Source of the DNA: Ktedonobacteria bacterium brp13
GTDB lineage: Bacteria > Chloroflexota > Ktedonobacteria > Ktedonobacterales > Ktedonobacteraceae
Assembly: GCA_015099395.1 (NCBI GenBank)
Contig: AP024096.1
Span: forward strand, 3,286,001-3,350,000
Direction of reading: 5' to 3'
DNA length: 64,000 nucleotides
Part shown: piece after piece, positions 55,227 through 63,822 of the stretch
Numbering within the stretch: position 1 is the first letter of the stretch
How the letters are laid out: every line of letters begins with the position of its first letter
Notes under the pieces: generated by a model
Told to the model about the DNA's origin: nothing
Databases searched by the model: none
What the model saw: the letters and a program-made list of their open reading frames with translations, nothing else
Position numbers and translations under genes: made by a program

Positions 55227-55430
55227 ATGCCACAAAAAATTCGATAGCTTAAAAGCACTCTCAGTAAGGCCGGATTCATCTGGAGACCAGGAAAAGGAAG
55301 TCATACAGTCTGGTTTCACCCTCAGTATTCAGACATAGAAGTCACCATATCTGGACATGATGGAGACGATGCGCAAGCATACCAAGTTCGACAAGTCAAC
55401 AACGCACTTAAGCGCACGAGAGGAAAATAA
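55227..55430 (+). pseudogene. hicA: hicA toxin pseudogene with an amber codon
   Basis: Reading from ATG 55227 gives MPQKIR, then TAG at 55245-55247, then an open frame to TAA at 55428. The rest reads as HicA: LKSTLSKAGFIWRPGKGSH, with the catalytic-type GSH followed by TVWFHP. HicA is an mRNA-cleaving toxin of the dsRBD-like fold. One base change (GAG to TAG, or CAG to TAG) would explain the break at codon 7. No start codon that could bypass it is visible before the GSH motif. The intact antitoxin hicB follows after omega-RNA copy 4. Readthrough or suppression cannot be excluded. Confidence 0.82.
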
Positions 55431-55435
55431 CAATG

Positions 55436-55878
55436 GTCAGGAACCCTGTCCCCTAAACGGGACGGGCTTGTAGAGATGGGGTGGTTTCTGCCCGTCTTCT
55501 CTGCGAGCTTACCTGACCAGTCCCAGCCAGGACTGTTCCTTGCATGCCCCTTGGGGCGGGAAACGGTTATCGGGCTACGATAGCGGCAATGTTCAAGAAC
55601 GTACCAATGCGTGCATGCCAGCGCATTGCTCTATAACTTCTGAGTTAACCAGGTCTACGAGGGTTAAGCCAGTGCTCAGGAGACGTGCAGACCGCTATCA
55701 TCGACGAGGCACACATTACTTTGTGCGGAAAAGGGTGCCAGCCATCTCTGGCATTGAAGGACAGACCGCACTTCTGTTCTTCCCCCGCAAGGGGACGGCT
55801 TGAAACATTGTGCGTCTGCGGACGCCTTTCTTTCCTCCCATAGCCTGAAGGCGTATGGGTCCCCAGAAAGGATTTCTT
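55436..55878 (+). ncRNA. HEARO/omega-RNA mobile element, copy 4
   Basis: Identical to copies 1 and 3. It separates hicA from hicB, beginning five bases after the hicA stop and ending exactly at the hicB ATG. Removing it would place GAGGA a suitable distance from ATG-ATG and restore a compact hicA-hicB operon. The would-be guide is the hicA 3' end. The element brings its own ribosome-binding site, so hicB should still be translated. Confidence 0.68.
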
Positions 55879-56091
55879 ATGGAAGAAACCAAACAATACT
55901 CTATGATCATCCAATGGGACCCCAATGATAAAATTTACGTTGTCACGGTCCCAGAACTGCCAGGATGCATGACTCACGGATACACACATGAGGAAGCAAT
56001 CAAACAAGGCGAAGATGCTATTGAAAGTTGGCTCATGGTCGCTAAAGAACTTGGTCGACCCATTCCCACACCTAAAACATTTGCAGCATAG
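55879..56091 (+). CDS. hicB: HicB-family antitoxin
   Basis: The 70-residue protein has the HicB partial RNase-H-like fold: YSMIIQWDPNDKIYVVTVPELPGCMTHGYTHEEAIKQGEDAIESWL. HicB binds and blocks HicA, and many also repress the operon. There is no C-terminal DNA-binding domain here. Its ATG directly follows omega-RNA copy 4, whose AAAGGA serves as ribosome-binding site. With hicA broken by an amber codon, the antitoxin now stands alone. It could still protect against related HicA toxins. Confidence 0.88.
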   Translation: MEETKQYSMIIQWDPNDKIYVVTVPELPGCMTHGYTHEEAIKQGEDAIESWLMVAKELGRPIPTPKTFAA

Positions 56092-56157
56092 CAACATGAA
56101 AAGCATGTATTGCAAAAGAAAATCAAACTAGACAAAAATAGCCAGAATAAAAGACAG

Positions 56158-56197
56158 AAGCACCTGGACACATAATCCAAGTGCTTTTATTTTTACT
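56158..56197 (+). terminator. Terminator after hicB
   Basis: AAGCAC with TGG pairs with CCA and GTGCTT, followed by TTATTTTT. It lies about 65 bp after the hicB stop and ends the hicAB transcript. Confidence 0.75.
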
Positions 56198-56261
56198 ATT
56201 CAAAAACAACAACACAATAAATAGTATAGCAGCACAAAGCTCTTGCCAGATGCTTCTGTAC

Positions 56262-57005
56262 TTATCGTGTGACACGTAGAGTGAGATGGAATTCATAGAG
56301 ATTTGCAGGATAAAATGCTTCAGTATATTCAATAGGCGCGCCCGTCTCGTCAAAAGCGGTACAGTAGAGACGAACACCAATCTCTTCTTTATCGATACGC
56401 AAGAGCTCAACCTCACGCTCGTTAGGATGATCCCCCTTGAACGATTCCTCCGCAATATATGGCTGTAACCCCTCGGAGGACATCAATGTATACAGTGAGC
56501 CATCGGCGGTCTCTTTTGCACGTTGATAAATTCCGGCGGCACGTGGATATGGCAGATAATCCACCTCGTAAGCGACAGCTATATCATCTGACGTACGCAG
56601 ACGCTCCAGACGAATCACTTGCTCTTCATCGGTCAGCCGTAATTGCTCACGGACTGACTGCGACCCACGTACCAACTCACTGACAAATAGCATTCCACCC
56701 GGACGCTTCCCTCTACGACGTAGTTCATCAGAAAAACTTGTAAGTTCACTAATAGTTTGTTGCTGTACCCGTGGCTCGCATACAAATGTCCCACGCCCAT
56801 GCTGGCGATAGAGCAGCCCTTCATGTACCAACTCGGTCAATGCTTGCCGCACCGTGGCACGGCTCACATGGTACTGAGTCACAAGTTCAGGCTCCGAAGG
56901 AATAGCAGTATGCGGGGCAAGATGCCCGGCACGGATCTGCTGCTTCAACACTTCTTTCAGTTGATAATAAAGCGGCAATGGATTTGAGCGCTCTAGAATT
57001 GGCAT
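56262..57005 (-). CDS. GntR-family regulator (HutC/UTRA type)
   Basis: The 247-residue protein has an N-terminal GntR winged helix (PLYYQLKEVLKQQIRAGHLAPHTAIPSEPELVTQYHVSRATVRQALTELVHEGLLYRQHGRGTFV). A C-terminal UTRA ligand domain follows, with VIRLERLRTSDDIAVAYEVDYLPY and APIEYTEAFYPANLYEFHLTL. Such regulators usually sense sugars or amino-sugar phosphates. No obvious target operon adjoins. AAGGGGA precedes the ATG. Confidence 0.92.
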   Translation of the reverse strand: MPILERSNPLPLYYQLKEVLKQQIRAGHLAPHTAIPSEPELVTQYHVSRATVRQALTELVHEGLLYRQHGRGTFVCEPRVQQQTISELTSFSDELRRRGKRPGGMLFVSELVRGSQSVREQLRLTDEEQVIRLERLRTSDDIAVAYEVDYLPYPRAAGIYQRAKETADGSLYTLMSSEGLQPYIAEESFKGDHPNEREVELLRIDKEEIGVRLYCTAFDETGAPIEYTEAFYPANLYEFHLTLRVTR

Positions 57006-57134
57006 ATACGGTTCCCCTTATGTCCATACAACAGATTTTTGGATATGTAACATTATGGGAAGAATATATCACAAAAAGGGAAGAGAGTCGAGGGGGTAAT
57101 ACAATAAATTTGATAAATTTGATTGACTACGTAA

Positions 57135-57169
57135 TATGACCTGGTAGATTCTAAACCTACCAGGTCATA
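57135..57169 (-). terminator. Hairpin after trxA
   Basis: A perfect 13-bp inverted repeat (TATGACCTGGTAG and its complement) with a 9-nt loop lies 19 bp after the trxA stop. The U-tract is weak. Confidence 0.65.
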
Positions 57170-57187
57170 CCATACAACACTTGCTAT

Positions 57188-57547
57188 TTAGGCAACAGTT
57201 ATACCATTTTCGGTCAGGACACGATCGATTTCACTTTTCAGGCGTGCGGGTTGAGGACCTACCATACGCCCAATAACCTGACCGCCTTTGAAGATGAGCA
57301 AGGTCGGAATCGCCTGGATACCAAAGCGGCTCGGTGCCACAGGATGCTGATCGGTGTCGATCTTTGCGAACTTCAATTTGCCTGCATACTCGCCACTCAA
57401 GCGCTCGTAGACAGGTGCAATGGCGCGACAGGGACCACACCAGGTCGCCCAGAAGTCGACGATTACAGGGGTATCGGATTTAAGAACAGTAGCCTCAAAA
57501 TCCTGATCGGTTACATGAACCAAATTATCGTGTGCACTCATGCTCAT
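57188..57547 (-). CDS. trxA: Thioredoxin
   Basis: Small disulfide reductase. The 119-residue protein contains [23 protein letters not shown] with the active-site WCGPC (W36-C40), the cis-proline in [15 protein letters not shown], and the final helix. The outer TTG at 57562 would add five residues. ATG at 57547 and ATG at 57541 are both plausible; no strong ribosome-binding site decides between them. Confidence 0.93.
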   Translation of the reverse strand: MSMSAHDNLVHVTDQDFEATVLKSDTPVIVDFWATWCGPCRAIAPVYERLSGEYAGKLKFAKIDTDQHPVAPSRFGIQAIPTLLIFKGGQVIGRMVGPQPARLKSEIDRVLTENGITVA

Positions 57548-57827
57548 TTCGCTCACTTTCAACGTACTATATGGGTCACGATCTCTTCTGACTTATCAGA
57601 GGAAAAACTGTGTTTTATTTTGTCCCACTGTACCAGAAAACACAGTGCCAGGGCATTTTATTCCATCACGAAAGCCTGGAAAAATCGTCCAAAATCTTTA
57701 TACTTTTTTCATGTCAACCGGGATTATCATAGAAAAAAGTACTGCTTACGCTGATAAAGCTGCTACACAATACAAAAGGGGCGTTACTGCTCCCTGTCAG
57801 ATTGTGTAGCACACGCGCAGGTCTCGC

Positions 57828-58589
57828 TTACCGACGACCACGCCCACCACTAAAGATGGTAAGGATCTCTAGAATATACAGGAACAGGTTCAGGACGGTG
57901 ATAAAGAGTGAGACCGTTAAGCCAACGGCATTCGGCAAGGTATCCGCCATATACTTGGCACGTTGCACATAGAAGAGCACATACCCGGAGAAGATGGCGA
58001 CACCCACCACTGAGATCAGTAACGCGAATATTGTCGAATGGAAAAGAAGGCCAACCAGACCGGCAATCAATAAGAAGATAACCCCGAAGAACAGATAATC
58101 GCCGATTCGTGTAAAATCACGCTTGGTCGTCCAGGAATAAATGCCCAGGGACAACGAAACCAGTGCTGTCAGCACAAAGGCCTGACCCAGCAAGTTCCCA
58201 TTACCGGTGCCAATGTACAATTGCAGCAGTGGCGCGAGCGCCAGCCCTTCTATAAAGGTAAAGCCATACAGCAAAATCAGATTTAATGGCGTCCTTTGAA
58301 TGACGGCATGCAAGACCATCAGCACAACAAAGCCAGCAAGCATAATCAGCAAGGACGTTCCACTGCCGATACTCAGGGTAAACCCTACAAACGACCCCAG
58401 TGCCGCAAAGATAAACGAAAAGGCCAGCATACCCATCACTTTACTGATCAGGCTGCCTGCCTGTACACTACTACTTTGCGCACCATAGGCGAGTGTTTGA
58501 TATTGGTACCGAGAACCAAACTGATTCCCCCGGCCACGATTCGAACCGCCACCAAAAGGGCCATTGTTTCTCGGATCGTAGTTATACAT
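57828..58589 (-). CDS. Bax inhibitor-1/YccA-family membrane protein
   Basis: The 253-residue protein has a Gly/Asn/Arg-rich cytoplasmic start and seven hydrophobic segments, ending VGLTVSLFITVLNLFLYILEIL, a typical BI-1 C-terminus. Some bacterial members are pH-sensitive calcium leak channels; others interact with FtsH. That is family knowledge and not shown here. ATG at 58589 has GAGG six bases upstream, better than an outer start at 58601. Confidence 0.88.
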   Translation of the reverse strand: MYNYDPRNNGPFGGGSNRGRGNQFGSRYQYQTLAYGAQSSSVQAGSLISKVMGMLAFSFIFAALGSFVGFTLSIGSGTSLLIMLAGFVVLMVLHAVIQRTPLNLILLYGFTFIEGLALAPLLQLYIGTGNGNLLGQAFVLTALVSLSLGIYSWTTKRDFTRIGDYLFFGVIFLLIAGLVGLLFHSTIFALLISVVGVAIFSGYVLFYVQRAKYMADTLPNAVGLTVSLFITVLNLFLYILEILTIFSGGRGRR

Positions 58590-58813
58590 AGTAAACCTCA
58601 AGCTTGAACATCAAAGCGTCCGTTAGCAGACGCCTGCGTTTCTTTCTACGCACCTCAGAATAGCTATCGACCAGGCATACTGGATACAGTACACGTCAGC
58701 AAATAGGCATCTCACCTATGTATACGTAAGAACAATTCTCAGGTTACAAGAGACTTGCTCTCAATACGTGCAACAGTAAATCCTGTATCTTCTCTTGTCC
58801 ACACGCAAGCCTG

Positions 58814-59710
58814 CTACATAACGCTCCAGACACCGCAGATCTCACAAAAGGCAATGCCTACTTCCCCAAAGGACTTGCTGCGTGTTGCCCAACGATCATA
58901 AGCGATAGCCAGTGAGCCACAACTCCAGCAGCGCGCACGACCACCCGCTTTACTCTCACTCGTTAGCTTTTGTAATAGAGCGCTCCGTGCCTCTTCTGAA
59001 CCCGTGTAGCCAGGATTGTAGGCCAGATGCAACATATTGCCCAGTGGCAACGTGATCTCATGCGAAGGTGGCTGCAACTGCGGCGGTGCAACTGCTGCTG
59101 ACGCGGGTGTTGCTGCTGGCTGTTGCGGTGGCTGCGGCGGACGACGGAATAGCTCTCCGCGCGCGGTACGGCGACCACCCTCAATAGCTGGCGGATACTC
59201 TGGTCGCTCCTGTGCCTGTTGGGCTTGTTGCGCCTGTATCCGTTCAGACAACTGACGGCGCTCCGGGCGTGCGACCGGACCAGACGGAGCATCGGCAACT
59301 TCAGGAGAAAAGACAGGCGTTGCGGGCGGAGTTGCAGCCGCAAACGACGGATGGGTACGGCTCACATGACTCGCGCGAGATGCATGTGTTGTATGGCGGA
59401 AGGAAGGTGCAGGTGCCGCAGGTGTTGCGACGCTCTCTGTCTTCTCATCAGCAGAGGACTGTCCCTGGGGAGCCTGTGTATCCTCCAACGCAGACTCCTG
59501 TCCGGCTACCGTTGTTGCCGCCGGAGTCGATGTTGCTGGAGTGGCTGGGCTCTTGGCTTCAGGAAGAGGAGCTTGCGTCACTTCCGCCTGCTTACGTTCC
59601 GTCCCCTGAGCCTCAACAGGCACATTTACCTGTTCAGTTGCTTCAATAAGGGGACTGCCTTGTTCTGGCTGTTCTGGTGGATTGGCACGTCTTCTTCGGG
59701 TAGTTGGCAT
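58814..59710 (-). CDS. Pro/Ala/Gln-rich protein with C-terminal zinc ribbon
   Basis: The 298-residue protein has a disordered N-terminal part of about 215 residues rich in Ala, Pro, Thr and Gln. A folded C-terminal part follows, with CWSCG and, about 30 residues later, FCEICG, forming a probable zinc ribbon. I recognise no family. There is no signal peptide or membrane segment. The basic start (PTTRRRRANPP) could bind nucleic acid, but this is a guess. GGAGTG precedes the ATG. Confidence 0.6.
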   Translation of the reverse strand: MPTTRRRRANPPEQPEQGSPLIEATEQVNVPVEAQGTERKQAEVTQAPLPEAKSPATPATSTPAATTVAGQESALEDTQAPQGQSSADEKTESVATPAAPAPSFRHTTHASRASHVSRTHPSFAAATPPATPVFSPEVADAPSGPVARPERRQLSERIQAQQAQQAQERPEYPPAIEGGRRTARGELFRRPPQPPQQPAATPASAAVAPPQLQPPSHEITLPLGNMLHLAYNPGYTGSEEARSALLQKLTSESKAGGRARCWSCGSLAIAYDRWATRSKSFGEVGIAFCEICGVWSVM

Positions 59711-60028
59711 TGGGGTTCACTCCGTATGAAAAGAAGTAGTATGTGTGTGCAAAAGATACGCAACACAATTATTATAGCACAATGATTCGAGATGAGAGAT
59801 ATACACTGTATTGGAGAACAATACGCCTGCTCCGCGACTCTATTCCCCTGGAGCCTTGTACCCTCTTACTAGTAGAGTTTTTCGCCCCTCCCAACACAGC
59901 TTCAGTTACATGGCCATCTGGGGTAAACGCACATCCATCTCTTTGCTATGCGATGAGCGCATACCCCGGCTTTAGCGAAATGTCAGATGGGTCAGGAATT
60001 ACATGCAGTCAAGGTAAGACGAAGCTCG
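59711..60028. other. Intergenic region between minus-strand genes
   Basis: This stretch of about 320 bp precedes the zinc-ribbon gene and follows the ferredoxin gene with its 3' repeat. It contains no convincing gene. TTATTATAGCAC near 59771 may be part of the zinc-ribbon gene's promoter region. Confidence 0.35.
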
Positions 60029-60104
60029 CTTACTACTTATCCGAAAACTTGCGTGTGCGAGCACTAGCGACGCCAGTCGCGTTGGTTTTCGGAATAAGAT
60101 CTTA
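60029..60104 (-). repeat. 76-bp stop-codon-anchored repeat, copy B
   Basis: Inverted copy of the repeat at 41452-41527 with three mismatches in 76 bases. It begins at the TAA stop codon of the ferredoxin gene, just as copy A begins at the pepA stop codon. The outer stem CCGAAAAC/GTTTTCGG is perfect here, while copy A has one mismatch. Confidence 0.7.
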
Positions 60105-60365
60105 CTGACCAGAGAAGAAATCAGCGTTGATCTTAATGTAGCTCTTCCATTCTTCAGGAACCGCTGACTCTTCAAAAATGGCAGTCACTGGGCAAGCTGG
60201 CTCGCAAGCGCCACAGTCAATGCACTCATCTGGATTGATATAGAGCTGCTCGCTCTCTTCAAATCCTGGCTCTCCCTGGGATGGATGAATGCAATCGACC
60301 GGGCAAACGTCCACACAGGACGCATCCTTCACACCGATACATGGTTGCGTAATAATATAAGGCAT
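60102..60365 (-). CDS. 7Fe-type ferredoxin
   Basis: Small electron carrier of 87 residues. The first cluster motif is [15 protein letters not shown] (C-x7-C-x3-CP), typical of a 3Fe-4S site. The second is [13 protein letters not shown] (C-x2-C-x2-C-x3-CP), a 4Fe-4S site. Similar seven-iron ferredoxins occur in many Actinobacteria and Chloroflexota. An outer start at 60392 would add nine residues; MPYIITQPC at 60365 is the family start, with GAGGAG upstream. The stop codon begins the 76-bp repeat copy B. Confidence 0.93.
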   Translation of the reverse strand: MPYIITQPCIGVKDASCVDVCPVDCIHPSQGEPGFEESEQLYINPDECIDCGACEPACPVTAIFEESAVPEEWKSYIKINADFFSGQ

Positions 60366-60518
60366 TGTCTGAATTTCTCCTCTTCCTGGCATGCTATAGC
60401 CTGGTATTATGGCGTACTCGCCTGTCTTCTACCTATACCATAGCAGCAAAGTGCATTTCAAGCCAACTTCAGTATAGTGGGTTGCACAGACTATGTCAAA
60501 TAGTGCTCTGCGCAACGC

Positions 60519-62231
60519 TCAACGCTTATGGAGCAAGAGGTGAGAGAAGGCAACTTCGCCCTTATTTTCCAGGTACAAACCAAGCAATCCTGCTTTCAAT
60601 GGTGCGTCCTTATCTTTCATCGGCTCACTGGTAACGGCATGCCCATTGACTGAAAATTGGAAGGCATTCCCCTGTGCTGAGACCACCAGGATATTCTCTT
60701 TCCCTGCATTCAGTGGAAAATCCAGATTGCCAGCGCTTATATATTCAAAATGGTTGTTATCACAGCGCAAGAATTCGTATGATTTATCACGCGGCGCGAT
60801 CTCGAAGAGATAGTAATGCATCTCATCGGCGGAGGCGCGAAAGACAACCCCCTGGTAATCCGAGACATCACTCGCTTTGATCTCCAACACGTTGACGCTC
60901 AACTGAAAATTTTGCAGCAGGTGATTCTGGTAGAAGGCCATGGCGACAGCATTCATCTGGTTATTCACGATATGGTAGTGTTGCTGCCTGTCGACGGAGA
61001 AGCCCGAACCTTGCCCCGAACCTTGCGGCCAATCGTGGACGAAAGAGTCTGCCAGTAGAGTAGGAGTCGGTACGGTAGTGTGAGGAGTCGCCAGTGTGGT
61101 GAGGTGCGTACTTTGCGGATGATGGGCCATAAATGAGAAAGAGAGACAGACCGTCGTCAGGATAATGCAGATCACCAGACTGATAAAAAGCAGGCGGTAA
61201 TCGCGCGCAGGACGCAGCATGCGCGGACGCACACGGACAATAGGACGCGTGATCATCACCGGTTGTGGCCCGGTCAATAGATCATCATCGCTCAAGCCGA
61301 TATGACTATCGATATGCGCAAACGCCTTATGCTTCTCACTATCCGAGAGGGCCTGTGTGAACGCTTCACTAAATTCACCAGCCGTCTGATAACGATCAAT
61401 AGGTTGCTTGGCCAGCGCCTTGAGGATCACACGATCCAGTGCAGGCGTGATATCAGCACGTAACAGCATCAGTGAAGGCGCTGGCTCGTAGACGTGCAGG
61501 AGCGCCAGGGTAATCGGTGTATCAGCATGGAAGGGGAGTTGACGTGTCAATACGTAGAAGAGGGTGACACCCAATGAATAGACGTCCGAGCGACCATCCA
61601 GCGGATGCATCTGCGCCTGCTCGGGAGAGATATAGTCAGGCGTTCCCAACACAACCTCCTGATGACGATCCTCGGAGCGTCTCTTGCTCTGCTCCTCATC
61701 GGCCTGATCGCGAATGATGCGCGCAATGCCAAAATCTGAGAGCATCGCGTACCCTTCACGGTCCAACAAGATATTAGCTGGCTTCACATCACAATGGACA
61801 CAGCCATACTTATGGGCGTAATCGAGGGCATCTGCCAGCTGTTGTAGATACCAGCTGGCCTCTTGCAGAGAGAGTGGACCACGCTTCGACATATACTCGC
61901 CCAGCGTTCCACCAGGCATATAAGGCATGACGATATATGGTAGACCCTCTTCCTCACCATAGGCATAGATCGGCAAAATATTAGCGTGCTCTAAGCGACT
62001 AACTGCCTTGGCCTCACTCAAGAAGCGTTCGTAGAAAGCAGCACGCATATGATCATCAATACCAGCACGTGGCAAAAAAACCTTGACAGCTACTTTACGC
62101 TCAGGAGCGACAACGGATCGTTGCTGCCGCGCCAGAAATACGGCGCTTGACCCTCCATAGCCAAGCATCTTCTCCAGGACACATGAGCCAATCACCTTTC
62201 CTATCAAGTGTTGTCCCCTGATTGCAGTCAT
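60519..62231 (-). CDS. Membrane Ser/Thr protein kinase with external jelly-roll domain
   Basis: The 570-residue protein has an active-looking N-terminal kinase domain: glycine loop GYGGSSAVFLA, VAVKVF, catalytic HCDVKPANILL with D148, and DFG with D166. A membrane segment (about 350-372) and a C-terminal external domain of about 190 residues follow. The latter (NFQLSVNVLEIKASDVSDYQGVVFRA, then FQFSVNGHAV) resembles a concanavalin-like or DUF1080-type sugar-binding fold. It is a receptor-like kinase that may sense surface carbohydrates. It contrasts with the WD40 pseudokinase at 10869. GAGGAG precedes the ATG. Confidence 0.88.
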   Translation of the reverse strand: MTAIRGQHLIGKVIGSCVLEKMLGYGGSSAVFLARQQRSVVAPERKVAVKVFLPRAGIDDHMRAAFYERFLSEAKAVSRLEHANILPIYAYGEEEGLPYIVMPYMPGGTLGEYMSKRGPLSLQEASWYLQQLADALDYAHKYGCVHCDVKPANILLDREGYAMLSDFGIARIIRDQADEEQSKRRSEDRHQEVVLGTPDYISPEQAQMHPLDGRSDVYSLGVTLFYVLTRQLPFHADTPITLALLHVYEPAPSLMLLRADITPALDRVILKALAKQPIDRYQTAGEFSEAFTQALSDSEKHKAFAHIDSHIGLSDDDLLTGPQPVMITRPIVRVRPRMLRPARDYRLLFISLVICIILTTVCLSFSFMAHHPQSTHLTTLATPHTTVPTPTLLADSFVHDWPQGSGQGSGFSVDRQQHYHIVNNQMNAVAMAFYQNHLLQNFQLSVNVLEIKASDVSDYQGVVFRASADEMHYYLFEIAPRDKSYEFLRCDNNHFEYISAGNLDFPLNAGKENILVVSAQGNAFQFSVNGHAVTSEPMKDKDAPLKAGLLGLYLENKGEVAFSHLLLHKR

Positions 62232-62328
62232 GCCACGCTCCTCATCATGATGAAGAAAAACATATGCTGAGACTATTGTAATTGTATTCGCAATATATGT
62301 CGCCTGTCAATGTCTAGACTGCCATGCA

Positions 62329-62395
62329 ATTGCAGCAACAAACAACGTATCCTACCTCTGGCATGGCTATAGCATGCATTGTCTGTTGCTGCAAT
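62329..62395. repeat. 67-bp inverted repeat with 12-bp arms
   Basis: ATTGCAGCAACA and its perfect inverted copy flank 43 bases that contain a further GCATG/CATGC pair. It lies between the M29 peptidase stop and the kinase start on the minus strand and may be the terminator of the peptidase gene. Confidence 0.55.
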
Positions 62396-62422
62396 CTCTC
62401 TTTCAGTTATCCGAGCTCTGTC

Positions 62423-63469
62423 TTATACGGTGAATTGACCATCACGCATAATGACACGTCCATCAACTTCAATTGTACATTTTGATGGAATCACATCGAC
62501 ATGCGTCGAAGCGTCCCAGTCTGCTCCAGTGAACTCAGGATAGGGATTACCGAAGGCAACGTGTAGCCCTGGCATCTTCTCATCTTGTAGCAGATTACCA
62601 ACCAGCCGTTTCAGACTCGTCAACGTACCGATAGCGAACTCACCGGCACGATTGCCATTAGGCGAAGAGAAAAGATAATCGTGGACATCTTGCGCGATCT
62701 CGGCATCCTCACAGCTCACAGCAGTGATATAGCCATCCTTTACATGAATGGTCAGCGGATTCTTCAGGACGCCATACTTCTCAGAGAAGTAGTCACCCAG
62801 CACATCGCAGACCAGCACTCCATCAACGGTCGCCGGAGCAGTGTATACCTCGCCCTCTGGCAGGTTCCCCCACTTGCCCTGCTCATGATAGCGACCATCA
62901 CAGGGAACCCATTTCCAATCAGGATGGAAGGTCGCTGTGACATCACTACCCTTCTCCGAAGTTACATGGATTGTACGTGCATGCTCAACAATATCATAGA
63001 TCTCATGCGTCTTGCTATATACTTCATCATAATCGGCACACATACCCTCGGTCATCAGCGTGTTGTCGATGCCGATCATATGCCCATGGCGCACCTTCAG
63101 TTCATTGACCAGGAACGGGAGCAATGGAATACGAAATGCAATCTCACCTGGCTGACCTGTTCCGATATAGTAGGTCACAGTTGGGTGAGCATTGAGCATA
63201 TCCTGGCGCATCTCATCAGGGAACGCGGTCAGCGGACGCTTACCATAGCTCTCTAGAAAGCGGACCGTAACGGAGGCATGGCGCGCCAGCGCACCGGCCG
63301 CAACCTGACGCGCAATATTCTCGCGAGCGTAATCGGTCAGGATAAAGACCCGATCCCCTTCGGTCACACCCATGCAGAGCAGCGCATTCTCTGCGCCCAG
63401 TGCCATACGTTCCTCAAACGTCAAAGTATCCAGATTGTTAGCTTGTTGTGATACGTGATTCCTGGTCAT
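62423..63469 (-). CDS. M29-like aminopeptidase
   Basis: The 348-residue protein resembles the thermophilic metallo-aminopeptidase family M29. Typical segments are NLPEGEVYTAPATVDG, RAGEFAIGTLTSLKRLVGNLLQDEKMPGLHVAFGNPYPEFTGADWDASTHVD and the final TIEVDGRVIMRDGQF. The family uses a Glu/His metal site, consistent with the conserved E in PEGEV, E in AGEFA and H in STHVD. It removes N-terminal residues from peptides in the cytoplasm. AAGGAATG precedes the ATG at 63469. Confidence 0.82.
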   Translation of the reverse strand: MTRNHVSQQANNLDTLTFEERMALGAENALLCMGVTEGDRVFILTDYARENIARQVAAGALARHASVTVRFLESYGKRPLTAFPDEMRQDMLNAHPTVTYYIGTGQPGEIAFRIPLLPFLVNELKVRHGHMIGIDNTLMTEGMCADYDEVYSKTHEIYDIVEHARTIHVTSEKGSDVTATFHPDWKWVPCDGRYHEQGKWGNLPEGEVYTAPATVDGVLVCDVLGDYFSEKYGVLKNPLTIHVKDGYITAVSCEDAEIAQDVHDYLFSSPNGNRAGEFAIGTLTSLKRLVGNLLQDEKMPGLHVAFGNPYPEFTGADWDASTHVDVIPSKCTIEVDGRVIMRDGQFTV

Positions 63470-63712
63470 ATTGCTTACTACATTCCTTCTATTGTTATAA
63501 AATTGCCTGAACAGCTGTCTTATCTATCTTATTACCTTCGCATAGTTCTGCGTAAAAAACAAGTCTCTTCATCACATTTTTTAGAACCTACCTGGTAAAC
63601 GTAGTACTATCTACTAAATTGCGCAGGATCAGTGTGTGCAGTTGACTTGATTTATGATATACTTGCGCAAAATAAATGACGGATGGGGTAGGAAAAACGT
63701 GTCTAAATAGTA

Positions 63713-63718
63713 TATAAT
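63713..63718 (+). promoter_or_regulatory. Probable -10 element before the final gene
   Basis: TATAAT about 105 bp before the start of the partial gene at 63823. No clear -35 hexamer is visible. Confidence 0.45.
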
Positions 63719-63822
63719 TATAGTATGATTCATGTACTCTCCATATATGCTCTCGCGTATTCCCTCTCTACATCTCTCATCATCCCAGTAACATCATTTT
63801 TCACCATCAAAAGGAGAATACA

